This document shows, piece after piece, positions 1 to 10,489 of a stretch of DNA of 64,000 bases (its first letter is position 1; each line of letters opens with the position of its first letter). Made by a program: the position numbers and the translations under genes. Location of the stretch: contig OZ176052.1 of NCBI GenBank assembly GCA_964247055.1, forward strand, positions 5,642,001-5,706,000, written 5' to 3'. Below the pieces are notes generated by a model. The model was not told where the DNA came from and did no database searches. It worked only from the letters and a program-made list of their open reading frames with translations. The DNA is from Paragordius varius. Lineage: Eukaryota > Nematomorpha.

Positions 1-399
1 ATGAAAATAATGATATCTCATGAGAATACTTTGATTGTCGCTAAAATAAATTTATTCATATATACGAAAATGGGAGAAAATAAAAAATTTTGATATTATT
101 CAATTTTGGAATTTGGTGTTTTCATACACAAAAATATTTATAGTCAATAAATGTTTTGATAAATTGTTAATAAATATAAATTAATTGTCTATAAATAATA
201 TTTTCTAAACAAATATTAAATATATATACATACATACACATATCTATTTATATATATTATAAATAAACTCGCCCTTTAAAATGCAGATAAAAGTTGAGTA
301 TACATGAAATGATATATTAAAATGACCTTGAGTGACCGTATATTGATTGGATTTCACAAATTTAACAAGTGTGAGATTTGGGCAGATGAAAAGCTTATA

Positions 400-1376
400 C
401 TATGGGCCTGAGTTTTCAGAATTATTCGAATTTGGCGTGGTGGATGTAGGAAAAGAGTCAATTGTCTGCTTTCTGTTTTTATTATCCTTTTTTGAGAATT
501 TACGAGTTAAAGCCGGTGATTTTCGGGCTTCAAAACTACTTTTGCGAGATGAAGTACCAGATGTACAGGCAATTCCATTTTTATCCATATTGTTATTATA
601 ATTATGGTGACCATTAACTAGTCCATTACAAGTAGTGTTAGATTGGTGAGTCGAATTAGGGGGTGATGGTGTATGTAAATGTTCTGCATTTGTGCCATGT
701 TTAAGGGCCTCTTCAAGAGCCACGGGAGTAAGCCAATCTGGAGGCAAACTTTTTTCTAGGAAGGGTATACATGAACTAACATAGGCTAAGCGATTAACCC
801 AATTTGGGATAGATTTGCCACAAAGTATCTAAATAAATATATATGCATATATAATATGTGTATGAAAAATATTCATGGATATAGCATTGAAAATATAGTA
901 ACCTCTGCAAATGCGTTTGAGAAATGGTTACAATTTTTGTTGATTAAATGATATTTGTCGCCAGTATATTCTTTACCCATCATTTCTATAATGCTATCCA
1001 CATCTTCTGCAGTAAAATCAGTGGAGCCAATAAATATAGATTCCCTTTATTTTTAAAAATGGCAAACTTGAATTTAAAATGCTGTCCTAATTCGTGAATA
1101 TCTTTGGGATGTATGGCAAAAATACCTGAAATAGGAAAAGGATGTCCACCATATGCATATTCTTATTTTATTAAAAAATGTTACCAGAATCATGAACCTC
1201 TACACCGGTATGATAGACTCCGAATCCCATATTGTCTGTATAATCATTTATCCAAAACTAATTATTGAACAATAAATTACCATGTCATAAACATTTAAGT
1301 AAACCGGATAGCCAAACGGATTTTCTGTTTTCGGCGCAAGGCAAGGTAATTTTTTTATATTTAACCATGAAAACAT
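400..1376 (-). CDS. DESI2: DESI2/PPPDE1-like deubiquitinating or deSUMOylating isopeptidase, five exons
   Basis: Exons read on the minus strand: 1281-1376, 1185-1257, 1068-1161, 903-1044 and 400-828, giving 277 aa. Introns are 23, 23, 23 and 74 nt, all GT-AG, and each join restores the family alignment (for example YDM-FWINDY, then HDSEYAYGG, then [12 protein letters not shown], then [10 protein letters not shown]). The PPPDE cysteine-peptidase fold is seen across residues 23-160. The catalytic pair is His48 (GVYHTG) and Cys126 (NKNCNHF). Also diagnostic are YAYGGHP at 58-64 and [14 protein letters not shown] before WLTP. The family cleaves ubiquitin or SUMO from cytosolic substrates. The tail from about residue 165 is Ser/Asn/Lys-rich and low complexity, and the protein is some 80 aa longer than I remember for the vertebrate form. 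The start at 1376 is the first in-frame Met; it overlaps the start of the divergent thioesterase gene. Family assignment is firm; the exact start is less so. Confidence 0.9.
1045..1280 (-). other. Three 23-nt spliceosomal introns
   Basis: Introns at 1258-1280, 1162-1184 and 1045-1067 on the minus strand each begin GTAA or GTTT, end AG, and are exactly 23 nt. They interrupt reading in phases 0, 1 and 2. Removing them restores a gap-free PPPDE domain. The fourth intron, 829-902, is 74 nt and AT-rich. Confidence 0.88.
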
Positions 1377-2322
1377 GTTAACTAATTCCACAATTCATGT
1401 TATCAAACATAAGTTAAGCCCTTGCATGCACGCTTTCAGCTGGCAGCAAATGCTGTTTATAATTTGGTTATGTTTGGTCAATTTTATTAACGCCAAACCT
1501 CCTCCAATCATTGTATGGCATGGCATGGGTGATACGTGTTGTAATCCTCTTACTACCGGATTTTTAATAAAAATTATTAATAAAACAATAGGACCCGTTG
1601 ATATTTATTCGGTTCAAATTGGAAATTCATTTGTTGAAGATTTTGAATCTGATTATTTTTCGGACGTCAATGACCAAATTGATTACGTTTGTAATTTAAT
1701 TAAAAATGATACTAAATATATCAAGGGATATAATTCCCTCGGGTTTTCTCAAGGAGCGCAATTTTTGCGCGGCTTAATACAAAGATGCCCTGTGCCCGCA
1801 ATCAATTTTGTTTCAATTGGAGGTCAGCATCAAGGTGTGTATGGATTACCAAAATGTCCAGGAAATGAACATTTATGTGATGATATTCGTCGCATTCTTA
1901 ATAAAATGGCATATGATACCTTTGTCCAAAAACGCCTAGTTCAATCACAATATTGGCATGACCCATTTAATGAGCAATTATACCGTAAAAAATCAAATTT
2001 TTTGGCTGACATAAATCAAGAACGTGGTTTTAATTCAATGTACAGAAAACAATTGCTGAATTTAAATAAAATGGTGTTGGTAAAATTTGCAAATGACACC
2101 ATTGTACAACCCAAAGAATCTGAATGGTTCGGATTTTACAAGGAAAATTCAACTACTGATGTTGCAGCCATGGAAGAAACAGACCTTTATAAAAATGATC
2201 TTTTAGGTCTCAAACAGTTGAAAGAAGCCGGCAAACTTGATTTAATATCCTATCCCGACGACCATGTTAGATTTAACATTGAATGGTTTATAAACTCCAT
2301 TGTATTAAAATATTTTTCTTAA
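1375..2322 (+). CDS. PPT1: Palmitoyl-protein thioesterase 1 (PPT1), single exon
   Basis: PPT1 removes thioester-linked palmitate from cysteines of proteins being degraded in the lysosome. The 315-aa open frame aligns over its whole length with animal PPT1: VWHGMGDTCCNP at 47-58, the nucleophile elbow GFSQG with Ser125, IGGQHQGVYGLP at 148-159, YWHDP, FLADINQERG at 209-218, catalytic Asp241 (ANDTIV) and His297 (DDH). A hydrophobic signal peptide lies at about 26-40 (LFIIWLCLVNFINA). Met18 (1426) or Met26 (1450) would give a more normal secretory N-terminus than Met1, whose ATG overlaps the start codon of the divergent isopeptidase gene; I give the longest frame. Several N-x-S/T sequons fit a glycosylated lysosomal enzyme. 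Notably there is no intron, unlike its neighbour. An AATAAA at 2370 follows the stop closely. Confidence 0.93.
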   Translation: MLTNSTIHVIKHKLSPCMHAFSWQQMLFIIWLCLVNFINAKPPPIIVWHGMGDTCCNPLTTGFLIKIINKTIGPVDIYSVQIGNSFVEDFESDYFSDVNDQIDYVCNLIKNDTKYIKGYNSLGFSQGAQFLRGLIQRCPVPAINFVSIGGQHQGVYGLPKCPGNEHLCDDIRRILNKMAYDTFVQKRLVQSQYWHDPFNEQLYRKKSNFLADINQERGFNSMYRKQLLNLNKMVLVKFANDTIVQPKESEWFGFYKENSTTDVAAMEETDLYKNDLLGLKQLKEAGKLDLISYPDDHVRFNIEWFINSIVLKYFS

Positions 2323-2369
2323 TATTTTGGTAATAATATATAAACACATAGAATAATATATCTATTTCG

Positions 2370-2375
2370 AATAAA
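2370..2375 (+). terminator. Probable polyadenylation signal of the PPT1 gene
   Basis: AATAAA lies 47 bases after the thioesterase stop codon, the usual position for a short 3' UTR. No cleavage-site data are visible in sequence. Confidence 0.5.
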
Positions 2376-2506
2376 GAGATTTATTAATATGATTTGCTTT
2401 TAAGAGGAATATCCACCAAATGATTATATATATTTTCTATAAGCACGCTCCTTGTGATCTCAATTATGGGATACTCCCATCATGATACTTTAAGTAAATT
2501 AAAATA

Positions 2507-2736
2507 TACAGTCATGTATCCTTTATTTTATCAAAAATTTATTTTTTTTCGTTAAATGGGTATAAATATTTGGTAAAGAATGGAAAAAACAAGAACCCTA
2601 TGGTAAACAATATCATATTCATCAAAAAAATATAAGAAATACTACCATAGAGCTCTTGTTTCTTCCATTCTTTACCAAATATTTATACCCATTTAACGAA
2701 AAAATAAATTTTTGATAAAATAAAGGATAGACTGTA
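2507..2736. mobile_element. TA-flanked fold-back mini-element (Tc1/mariner-type MITE)
   Basis: About 230 bp. The ends read TACAGTC and GACTGTA, that is TA target duplications plus CAGTC termini, as in Tc1/mariner elements. The two arms, roughly 2516-2606 and 2648-2729, are near-perfect inverted copies (each carries GGGTATAAATATTTGGTAA or its complement) separated by about 40 bp, so the element would form a long hairpin. No coding capacity. Confidence 0.85.
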
Positions 2737-4326
2737 TATAATAATTAATGTTAAAATGATTTATTGTTAATATATATATATATTTAATTCCACTGATATA
2801 TTTTAACATGATTTTTAAGTTTTAGGCCCTTTATTACGTTAAAATACCCACTACTAGTTTGTAAGAAGATATACTAAACTTAATTTTTAAGATCTTAGAC
2901 CGGAAAGATATGAACATTAGCATGACCTAACTTGGTTCAGTTTGGGTTAATTGTACTGCTATTGATTGTAAAATGAAATTGTAACTGATGATATCAGCTA
3001 AATTTTTCAATAATATTGAAAATTTGGATTAAAAATGTAACTGTATCCCAATGTATATGCTTCGTAATAAGTATAAATAATTTATTTTTATTATTTTTTT
3101 GAAAAGGTATTTTCTTTCTCTGTTAATAAAATTTTAAATATAAGGATATGAATTACCATTTAAATGCAAATTTTTTATATTGGAAGCATCATGATTATCT
3201 TTATGAGATTGTATAAATTTAAGCTCTCCTTAAGATCGTCAATCAAGGCATCAATCCAGTTTTATCTAATTATATTAATAGCGCACTCTTGAAGTAGCGT
3301 TATTACTTGCGAAAGATAAAATATTAAATTGCATGACTTGAAAACTTGCCAGTCAAGTTAAAAAAAAATTATCACCCCACCCAATAATAAAAGTAAACTG
3401 TATGCGATAAAAATTCGGTAACTGCGCTTTCAAAACTAAAATTTACATTGTAGAAAAAAAGCTTTCATGTGATAATAAAAAAATTTTAGAATTAAGGGAA
3501 TTAAGTTAAGCAAAAAAACTTGATACGGACGTGATTAAAATCATATGATCAAGTAAAACTTGAAGATTTCGCAAGTGGGGTGTAGGGCACACTTGAGAGA
3601 TTTAAAAATATGGATAAAATTATTTAATATATAAATTAGTTTCGATATGTAATTGAAACCTTTGTTAATGTTATAAACTTCTTATTTAATATTTTTTGGC
3701 TAATCTATTCAAATCGGGTGAATACAATAGGATCAAATTTTTGGAAATGCTCTGTTATATATATTAAAATGCATGAAAGTATTCTAAGTTCATCGATCAG
3801 GTAAACCCCCACATTCGCGAAAATTACAGATGCATTAAATATGTATTTTTATAAAATTCAAAAAAACAATTAGTTTAGTTTGAACAAATTCCTGCCCTTC
3901 ATAAGCGGTTTCATATTATACCGAGCTGTTTTCCGCAGAATACAATACTTTATTTTAGAAACGTTTACAGCGTTGGCAACTGTATCCTTTTAAAGATTTT
4001 TTAGCAACACATTATTTAGGTCGCTATTCAATAAAAATAATTATTTAAATATTGATATAGTAGCCATACTTTTATAATACCTTAAATTACACGTTATGCA
4101 CCAAAAATGCTCTACTTATGAATCATATATCATTTGATATCAAAGCTTCAAGTCATAATCATAAAAAAGTAGTGCGATTGACTATGTAGAAAAAGAGTTA
4201 TTTAAATTTTTCAACTATTAGCCAAAATCAATAATCACATTCTTGTCGCAAATTAAGTCAAATAAAACTAAATACAACGGAGAAAAACGCGTAAGATAAA
4301 TTTTATTTATTAATATGTAGTATACA
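2737..4326. other. AT-rich intergenic DNA with repeat fragments
   Basis: No gene seen on either strand. A fragment at about 3330-3600 (ATGACTTGAAAACTTGCC, then TTATCACCCCA) matches in inverted form part of the hAT mini-element around 22850-22960, so it is a dispersed repeat remnant. The rest is unremarkable AT-rich sequence. Confidence 0.5.
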
Positions 4327-4601
4327 TAAGGTGTCCAGACGTCCCGCTTTTTCACACTTTGTCCCGCGTCCCGCTACGTTTTTAAAATGTCCCGCTTTTT
4401 CACGATTATATAAAAAAAAATTTTTTTAATACAAATAAATTTTTTTTATCCGTTAAATTTTTTATCATTAAATATCTTTAAAATCTATATAAATTTTAAT
4501 TTTAAATTTTTTATTTTTAAATTAAAAATATTTATTTTTTTCGAAACTTATATCATATGATTATACACTTTCCTTCCTACTACTACTGTCATTATTATCA
4601 A

Positions 4602-4985
4602 AAAGCCAAGTTTATACCACAAATCTCTAGATTAAAAGACAAATTGATACCACAAATCGGTACCTTACACGTTTATTCCAGAAAATTAAGGTAATATAAT
4701 ATTTATTATACTAATATTTTAGTTTTATTACCTACCAACATTATTAAAAAGCCAAATTAATACCACAAATCGGTAGCTTAAAAGACAAATTGATACCACA
4801 AATCGGTACCTTACACGTTTATTCCAGTATACTAATATTTTAGTTTTATTACTTGCCAACATTATTAAAAATCCAAATTAATACCACAAATCGGTAGCTT
4901 AAAAGACAAATTGATACCACAAATCGGTACCTTACACGTTTATTCCAGAAAATTAAGGTAATATAATATTTATTATACTAATAGT
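4602..4985 (+). repeat. Three tandem copies of a ~125-145-bp unit ahead of the hAT transposase
   Basis: Copies start near 4602, 4749 and 4869. Each contains ATACCACAAATCGGTA motifs (or a close variant) twice and the phrase CCTTACACGTTTATTCCAG. The array ends just before the transposase start at 4997, so it may be subterminal transposase-binding or promoter sequence; that role is inferred from position only. Confidence 0.8.
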
Positions 4986-4996
4986 AGTTTATAAAT

Positions 4997-6170
4997 ATGA
5001 GCACAAAAAGAGGTTGTAAATTCAACGATGAATTAATGAATGATTTTCCTTTTATCTAAAAAACGAGAATGAATCATCTGTTAAATGTCTTATATGCGAG
5101 GGGAAATTCACCCTAGCACATGGCGTCAAGCATGATATTACAAATAATATGGAAACACAGAAACATAAAAAATGTTTAGATATGGGGGCATCATCTTACA
5201 AAATGAGCGATTTTTTTCGAAAAACCGCTTTTGGAGAGGAAGAAAAGAATTTGGCACTAGCTGAGGGCGTGTTATCTTTTCACGCCGTTAATCACAATCA
5301 TTCCTTTAGATCTATGGACTGTACCTCACAGGTTATTCGCACCTTATTCAATAAAAAATTTACATGTACCCGTACAAGGGCTGAAGCCATTGAATGCAAT
5401 GTCCTTTCGCCACATGCATTTTCTGAAATACAAAAAGATTTACTGAAAATTAATTTCATATCGCTATACTTTGATGCATCTCACAAAGAATTATTTCCCA
5501 CTTTAATAAGATATTTTGATCCAGAAACTGGAGTAATTAAAATTTTAGATTTTATTTCGCTACCCGGTGTAAATTCCGACATAAGTTTTACTTCAATAAT
5601 GAATATTTTAGAAAATAATAATTTAAAAGGCAAAATCATCGCATATTGCGCTGATACCATTACGAACTTCGGTGGAAAAGCAAGGAGGGGAACAAAAAAT
5701 ATTTTTCATAAATTACTGATAATCTTAATCAAAACATTATTGGCGTTGGGTGTGCAGCGCATTTACACAACGCTATTCAAACAGCTATTGATTTGTTACT
5801 CTTAGATGTGGAAAATTTAGTTATTAAAATATAAATCATTTTTATATATACACGGTACGCGTTGAAACGCTTAAGGAATTCTGTGAAAATGCAGAAGTTC
5901 AATATCAAAAAATGCTTGGATATTGTAAAACTCGTTGGTTAGCTCTTCTGCCAGCTATCGAAAGAATTTAAAAAATGTATGATCCTTTAAAATCCTATTT
6001 TTTATCACAGGACAAATGTCCTACAACTTTGAAAAGTTTTTTGAAAGTGATTCTTCAAAAATATGGTTAGAGTCCCTACATAATCAAGCTTCTCTGTTTC
6101 AAAATGTTATTAAATTGATAGAGCGTTACAAAATTTCGGCAATTGAATTAGTCAATTAAGTTAGAATCTA
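4997..6170 (+). pseudogene. hAT-family transposase remnant, left arm
   Basis: A reading frame begins MSTKRGCKFNDELMNDFPF, meets a stop, and continues in another frame with a zinc-finger-like segment CLICEGKF...AHG...H...HKKC around 5090-5170. The longest open piece, 5149-5805, has 218 codons and includes LLKINFISLYFDASHKELFP and ILDFISLPGVNSDISF, typical of hAT catalytic-domain proteins of the ZMYM/KIAA1586 sort. Later pieces (CKTRWLALLPAIERI near 5930, then FFESDSSKIWLESLHNQAS near 6040) are the downstream helical and dimerisation part. At least three disabling changes are visible. Family call is from motif memory, not a search. Confidence 0.75.
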
Positions 6171-6412
6171 ATTGCAATGTCAAGAAAGGTTAGAAAATAA
6201 TTATATACTATTTAGCGCGTTTTTTTCACAGTAAATCAGGTGTGGACATCGGAAAAATCAAATTTAAATGTTGAACCTTTAAAGGCCGTTTTATCTGTCA
6301 AATATAATTTGACAAATTCTTGTGAATACTTCTACAATATATTTCTTATATTTATAAAGTTTTTATGTTAAAAAATAAACAAAATTGCTTAAAATATTGT
6401 ATAAGTCTTCAT

Positions 6413-7200
6413 AATTTGTCAAATTATATTTGAACACATAAAATGGCTTTTATTCAACATTTAAATTTGATTCCGTGTTCTTACTTAATTTACTGTGGAA
6501 AAACGCGTTTAATAGCAGTGGTTCAGGTAAAGATAATGCAAATTCTACAATTAAAATATTATTGTATGGAACATAATTTGTTTAAAAATGATTATTTTAA
6601 CCATTTCTATCCTGCGTATTTTTTTCTATTGTCCATAATATAAGTTTTCATTCAATATATTAATTTAATAATGGGACTTCATAAAAAAGTGTCATATTCA
6701 CCGTCTTGTCTTCCAAATAATCGTTTCTGTTTCTATAAAACATTTTTATATTCTGGCTATTCATTGAGCCTTGTTTTTCTGGATGCTTTATAATATTCCG
6801 ATTAGGTAATGGTATAAAATTATTTTCTAACCTTTTTTGACTTTTTGACCTTTGTCCTGTGATAGAAAATAGGATTCTAGGAGATCACATTTTTATAAAT
6901 ATTTCAATCGCTGGCAAAAGAGTTAACCAACAGTTCTACAATATCCAAGCATTTTAACATCTATATCCACATCCAGGGGTAATAAATCAGTAGCTGTTTA
7001 AATAGCGTTGTCTATCTACCAATAATGTTTTGATTAAGATTATTCGTAAAAATATTTTTTGTGCCGCTTCTTGCATCACCCAGCGCACTATGTGATGATT
7101 TCGTCTTTATTATTTTTTTCTAGAATATTACAATCACTTCACCCTTTGTTCGTGCACTAAATTTATTGAATAAGGTACAAACAACCTGTACAAAGTTTTT
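6413..7200 (-). pseudogene. hAT transposase remnant, inverted right arm
   Basis: On the minus strand this repeats the left arm with deletions. For example the complement of 6930-7050 gives an LLPLDV peptide and a decayed TRW-LLPAIE region matching the left copy near 5760-5960, and ACAAAAAATATTTTTACG near 7060 corresponds to ACAAAAAATATTTTTCAT at 5691. It cannot encode a protein. Confidence 0.75.
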
Positions 7201-7499
7201 TATAAAATGTATTTGTGTTAAAAATAAATAAATATTACAATAAATTTTTTGTATAAAAATTTTTGGTTGCACCCCCCAATGACCCCCCCCCCCTTTCTCA
7301 GATTTGTTCCGCTTTTTCCTTCAAAAAATCTGGTCACCTTAAGTATACATAATGACATTTTTAAGCGGAAAATATTATTGATGAAGTTTTTTATTTTAAA
7401 AGGTTTTTTTAGGGACTTACAGGTATGCTAAAAATTTGCACTTGGGCGTCAAATCCGAATCCAATAAACTTAGCATTAGGAAGATTTTAAATTTTTTTA

Positions 7500-8478
7500 A
7501 CTATTATGTTTTTGTTCTTGCCCTTACTATTAATAAAAAAGTAATTAACACTTTTGTGGTAAGTGCTCCATATCAGAAAATGGCATAATATGCGCACTTT
7601 TTTAGAATAAAATTTTTTTGGTAAAGCTAAATGTTTCACTCCAAAAAACATTAAATCAAACCAAACTACATATAAAAAACGAAATTTTTTAAAAAAGTAA
7701 ATTTAGATGTGGGAAGTGCCAGTTTTCTTAAAATAAAACCAATATTGCGAGAAAATATTAGATATATGCTAAATTATCAACCAAAAATATTTTTAGCAAA
7801 GATTTGTTGAGGCGTACTTCATGCTATTTTGAGGCATTATGGAAACGGTATAATAACGCTTTAATATTATATAAACATTTTTTCTATATTCGATATTGTG
7901 GAACATTTTTATCACCTCAGAATTTTGATTATAATATTCTTTCATCTTCGAATTCATGTTAAATATAAATTTTGTCTTTTAGAATAATTTACCAATAAGC
8001 AACCGAACCTTAAAATTAAAATTTGAAACGAGAGAAATGTTTGTCATTATCGAATAAATATGAAGTACAAGTTGAGTGGGTGACGACGAAGTGTTGTTAA
8101 ATAAGATTCGTGTGTTAACGTCGTGTGAATAATGAAAGAAAATAAAAATAAATTTATATAGACTCAAATTTTCGCCCAATGGCATCATCAGGAGTTGTTA
8201 AAAGAAAAAACTTAAAATAAAGTATAACCAAGAAAAAAATATAAAATGAAATTAAATGTGAGACAAATCAATGCTCTTTATTTTAAGTTTTTTCTTTTAA
8301 CAACTCCTGATGATGCCATTGGGCGAAAATTTGAGTCTATAATAAATTTATTTTTATTTTCTTTCATTATTCACACGACGTTAACACACGAAAAATATGA
8401 AGTACGTTTCAACAAAATTTTAAATTAAATTTTGGAAAAATTATGCACTTTTTAAAATTATTTTTAGTTGATATAGTT
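7500..8478. repeat. Long-armed fold-back repeat, copy 1, interrupted
   Basis: The left arm, about 7500-7980, shares GTGCTCCATATCAGAAAATGGC and the later AAACGGTATAATAACGC block with five other places in the window. The right arm is its inverted match and appears at about 7990-8068 and 8393-8478, split by the 324-bp insertion at 8069-8392 and then cut off by the hAT element at 8479. No coding capacity. Confidence 0.6.
8069..8392. mobile_element. Fold-back insertion with 13-bp target duplication and CTGATGA...GAAA motif
   Basis: A 324-bp insertion flanked by AAATATGAAGTAC at 8056-8068 and 8393-8405. Its arms (about 8107-8219 and 8275-8392) are near-perfect inverted copies, each holding CTGATGATGCCATTGGGCGA followed by AAATTTGAGTC. 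A related single copy of the motif sits at 10945. A long, odd-length target duplication plus inverted terminal-repeat pieces is reminiscent of Penelope-like retroelement fragments, which often carry hammerhead ribozyme motifs. Here stem II fits only with one extra base and stem I was not found, so the ribozyme reading is tentative. Confidence 0.55.
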
Positions 8479-10158
8479 CATAGCTTCTTAAACTTTTGTA
8501 GTTCCCGACCCCATTTATGATTGCGAGTTTCTTAACGACCCCAACATATATAAAAGAAAAATAATAGTTTCTTCGAAATAACACTCAGAAATTTTGTTGA
8601 TAATAATTATCAGGATTATTTTGGTTTTGAGAGATTGACAAAAATAAATCTACTTTTATAAATTTTTATAATATTTTCTCATTCATAGTAAATTTATACA
8701 TGATACTAGCTGCTGTCAAGCTTCGGTGGTCTCACCGATAATTATTCTTTAATAAATATGCAATAAATAAAGTTAATGGAGATAAAAAAAATAATAAACA
8801 TATTTAATAAAAATAATGTCTTTAATTATTCTTTTATGGGTTTTTGCATAGGCTGAAATATTGTTTAGTCGAACTTGACCATATTTAATCTGTCCCTTAT
8901 TAAAGTTAATATTTAACTATCATGGGATTTTCGTTTTACGAAATCATGGATAAAAGTTCCAATTTGAAATTGTGTTCATACAGCTGGGATCATTGTATAT
9001 AAAAAGTAAATCATTTGTGGTCCCTTTTTTAGGAAAAAATGATATTATGCAGATTCCCCAGAAATGTGTTTATATGGCTTCTTAAGTTTTTTGAAAATTA
9101 GCTCCAAAACTACGCCACTATTTTATATGGCATCTCAGTTTTAAACCGGTAGACCCCTACACATAGTCCCATATGAAAAAAGCGCTGAGTTATCTTCTTT
9201 GTCTTCATAGGGCAAATATTTGGAATCATCTTTTATACCATCGTCTCATGGGTTATTCGAAAAATACTTCAACGCTAAATAATCGTTATATGATGGCGTT
9301 TTAGGACATAAAGGTCCAAAATTAACAGCTAATAAAAAAACCGACCTTAATTTTTACCTAATTACGAGTAATATTTCAAGCTTTTAATGAGCTCATATGG
9401 CTTCATAAATTATCCGTAAATTGGCTCCAAAACAACGCAATTTCTATATAGTGGCGCAGTTTTAGCGGTTACCTGTTTATCAGCAGCCAATATTAAAAAA
9501 CGCAAGACTAAAATTTTTGCCTTTTAACGGAGAACAACTCGAATCCTCAGTGAATTTTAACGGTCTCATACCCTGGGCAAAAAATTATTTAGTTTTTTTG
9601 AAAAAAAATGGCATTTTACGGGGGGAACGGGTAAAAAGAGAGCCTAAATTAAAAAAGTAGACCGACTAGTTTCGGCGCAATCGAAAATAAATAAAAATAA
9701 TCATATATGAAATCGAATGGTTCCGGAAAATTGTCTCGAAGACACGATTTTTCTGGATTTCTGTTTTTAAAAAACCCGTTTTTTATAGGGGGTGGGCCCG
9801 AACTGGGAGCCTAATTCAAAAAAGGGCGAAGCTATTGTCGGGGCATTCATTCATGATTATATTTTTTGACATTTGGATTTGAATGGGTCTACCGGTTTTC
9901 CGGAAACAGATTACAAAGCCAGCATTTTCCATTTTTTAAATATATAGATAATGATAGGAAGAGAAGTGCTGGTATAAACAGTTTTTCCGAAACAGATTTA
10001 TAATATATTTATCTACGATTATTGTTATTTTTCTTTATAACAATAATTTTACAAGTTAGAAAACATTTTTTGTTAAATTGTATTTTTATCACTCGCGACC
10101 CCATAATTTTGCTAAGCCACCTCAAATGGGGTCGCGACCCATTATTTAAGAAGCCCTA
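8479..10158. mobile_element. hAT transposon remnant, 1.7 kb, non-coding
   Basis: The ends CATAGCTTCTTAAA and TTTAAGAAGCCCTA are imperfect inverted repeats, followed inward by paired CGACCCCATTT and AAATGGGGTCGCG blocks, a terminus style common in hAT elements. The 8-bp duplication ATATAGTT (8471-8478 and 10159-10166) brackets it exactly. No transposase is recognisable; the interior is largely occupied by the tandem-repeat element at 8703-9950. Confidence 0.82.
8703..9950 (+). repeat. ACTAGC...ATATATAGAT repeat element, nested copy
   Basis: Starts ACTAGCTGCTG and ends AAATATATAGAT. Internally it has approximate tandem half-units of about 150-160 bp, marked by TTTTTGCCTTT- and TTTTTACCT-type phrases near 9207, 9350 and 9510, and by TCATATGGCTTC blocks. 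A second, longer copy lies at 27238-28705 and a decayed 3' fragment at 39165-39630. It lies wholly inside the hAT remnant. No protein seen; class unresolved. Confidence 0.6.
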
Positions 10159-10489
10159 ATATAGTTGACTAAACTTCCTATACACCACATACCAAAAACA
10201 TCTATTTAATCACTAATGCTATCGTTTATTTGAAAGACACCTATACAAAAAAAGACGCTTTAAGGCAACTTATAATCCCATTCATATAGATTCCGCAGAA
10301 GATTCAAGATGAAGGATTTACCTACCGAGTAAAATGGCTTTGTTGGAGTTGGTTATTTGGAATGTTAATTCTTCATATTAAATTAATTAAGGTATAAATT
10401 TTTACTTTTATAACAATTTTCAGAAATGAGTATTTGTCGATAAATATAATTTATAGCCATCTTATTTTTAACGGTAACCATATCCAATG

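Larger units (their letters stand above)
4327..7341. mobile_element. hAT transposon rearranged as an inverted (tail-to-tail) dimer
   Basis: A 3015-bp element bounded by inverted ends TAAGGTGTCCAGA and TCTGGTCACCTTA and flanked by the 8-bp direct duplication AGTATACA (4319-4326 and 7342-7349), the hAT hallmark. The left half carries a decayed transposase on the plus strand. The right half, from about 6413, carries an internally deleted copy of the same sequence on the minus strand; arms 6213-6340 and 6413-6516 pair with each other. The shared target duplication means the unit inserted, or last mobilised, as one piece. It is non-autonomous now. Confidence 0.85.

Noticed and set aside
400-601. 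Plus-strand 84-codon open frame at 347-601
   Set aside because: It is antisense to the last exon of the DESI2-like gene, which has strong homology on the other strand.
8270-8392. Bona fide hammerhead ribozyme
   Set aside because: The CTGATGA and GAAA boxes are present and stem II can form with one extra base, but no matching stem I strand and cleavage triplet could be identified, so it is kept as a motif only.
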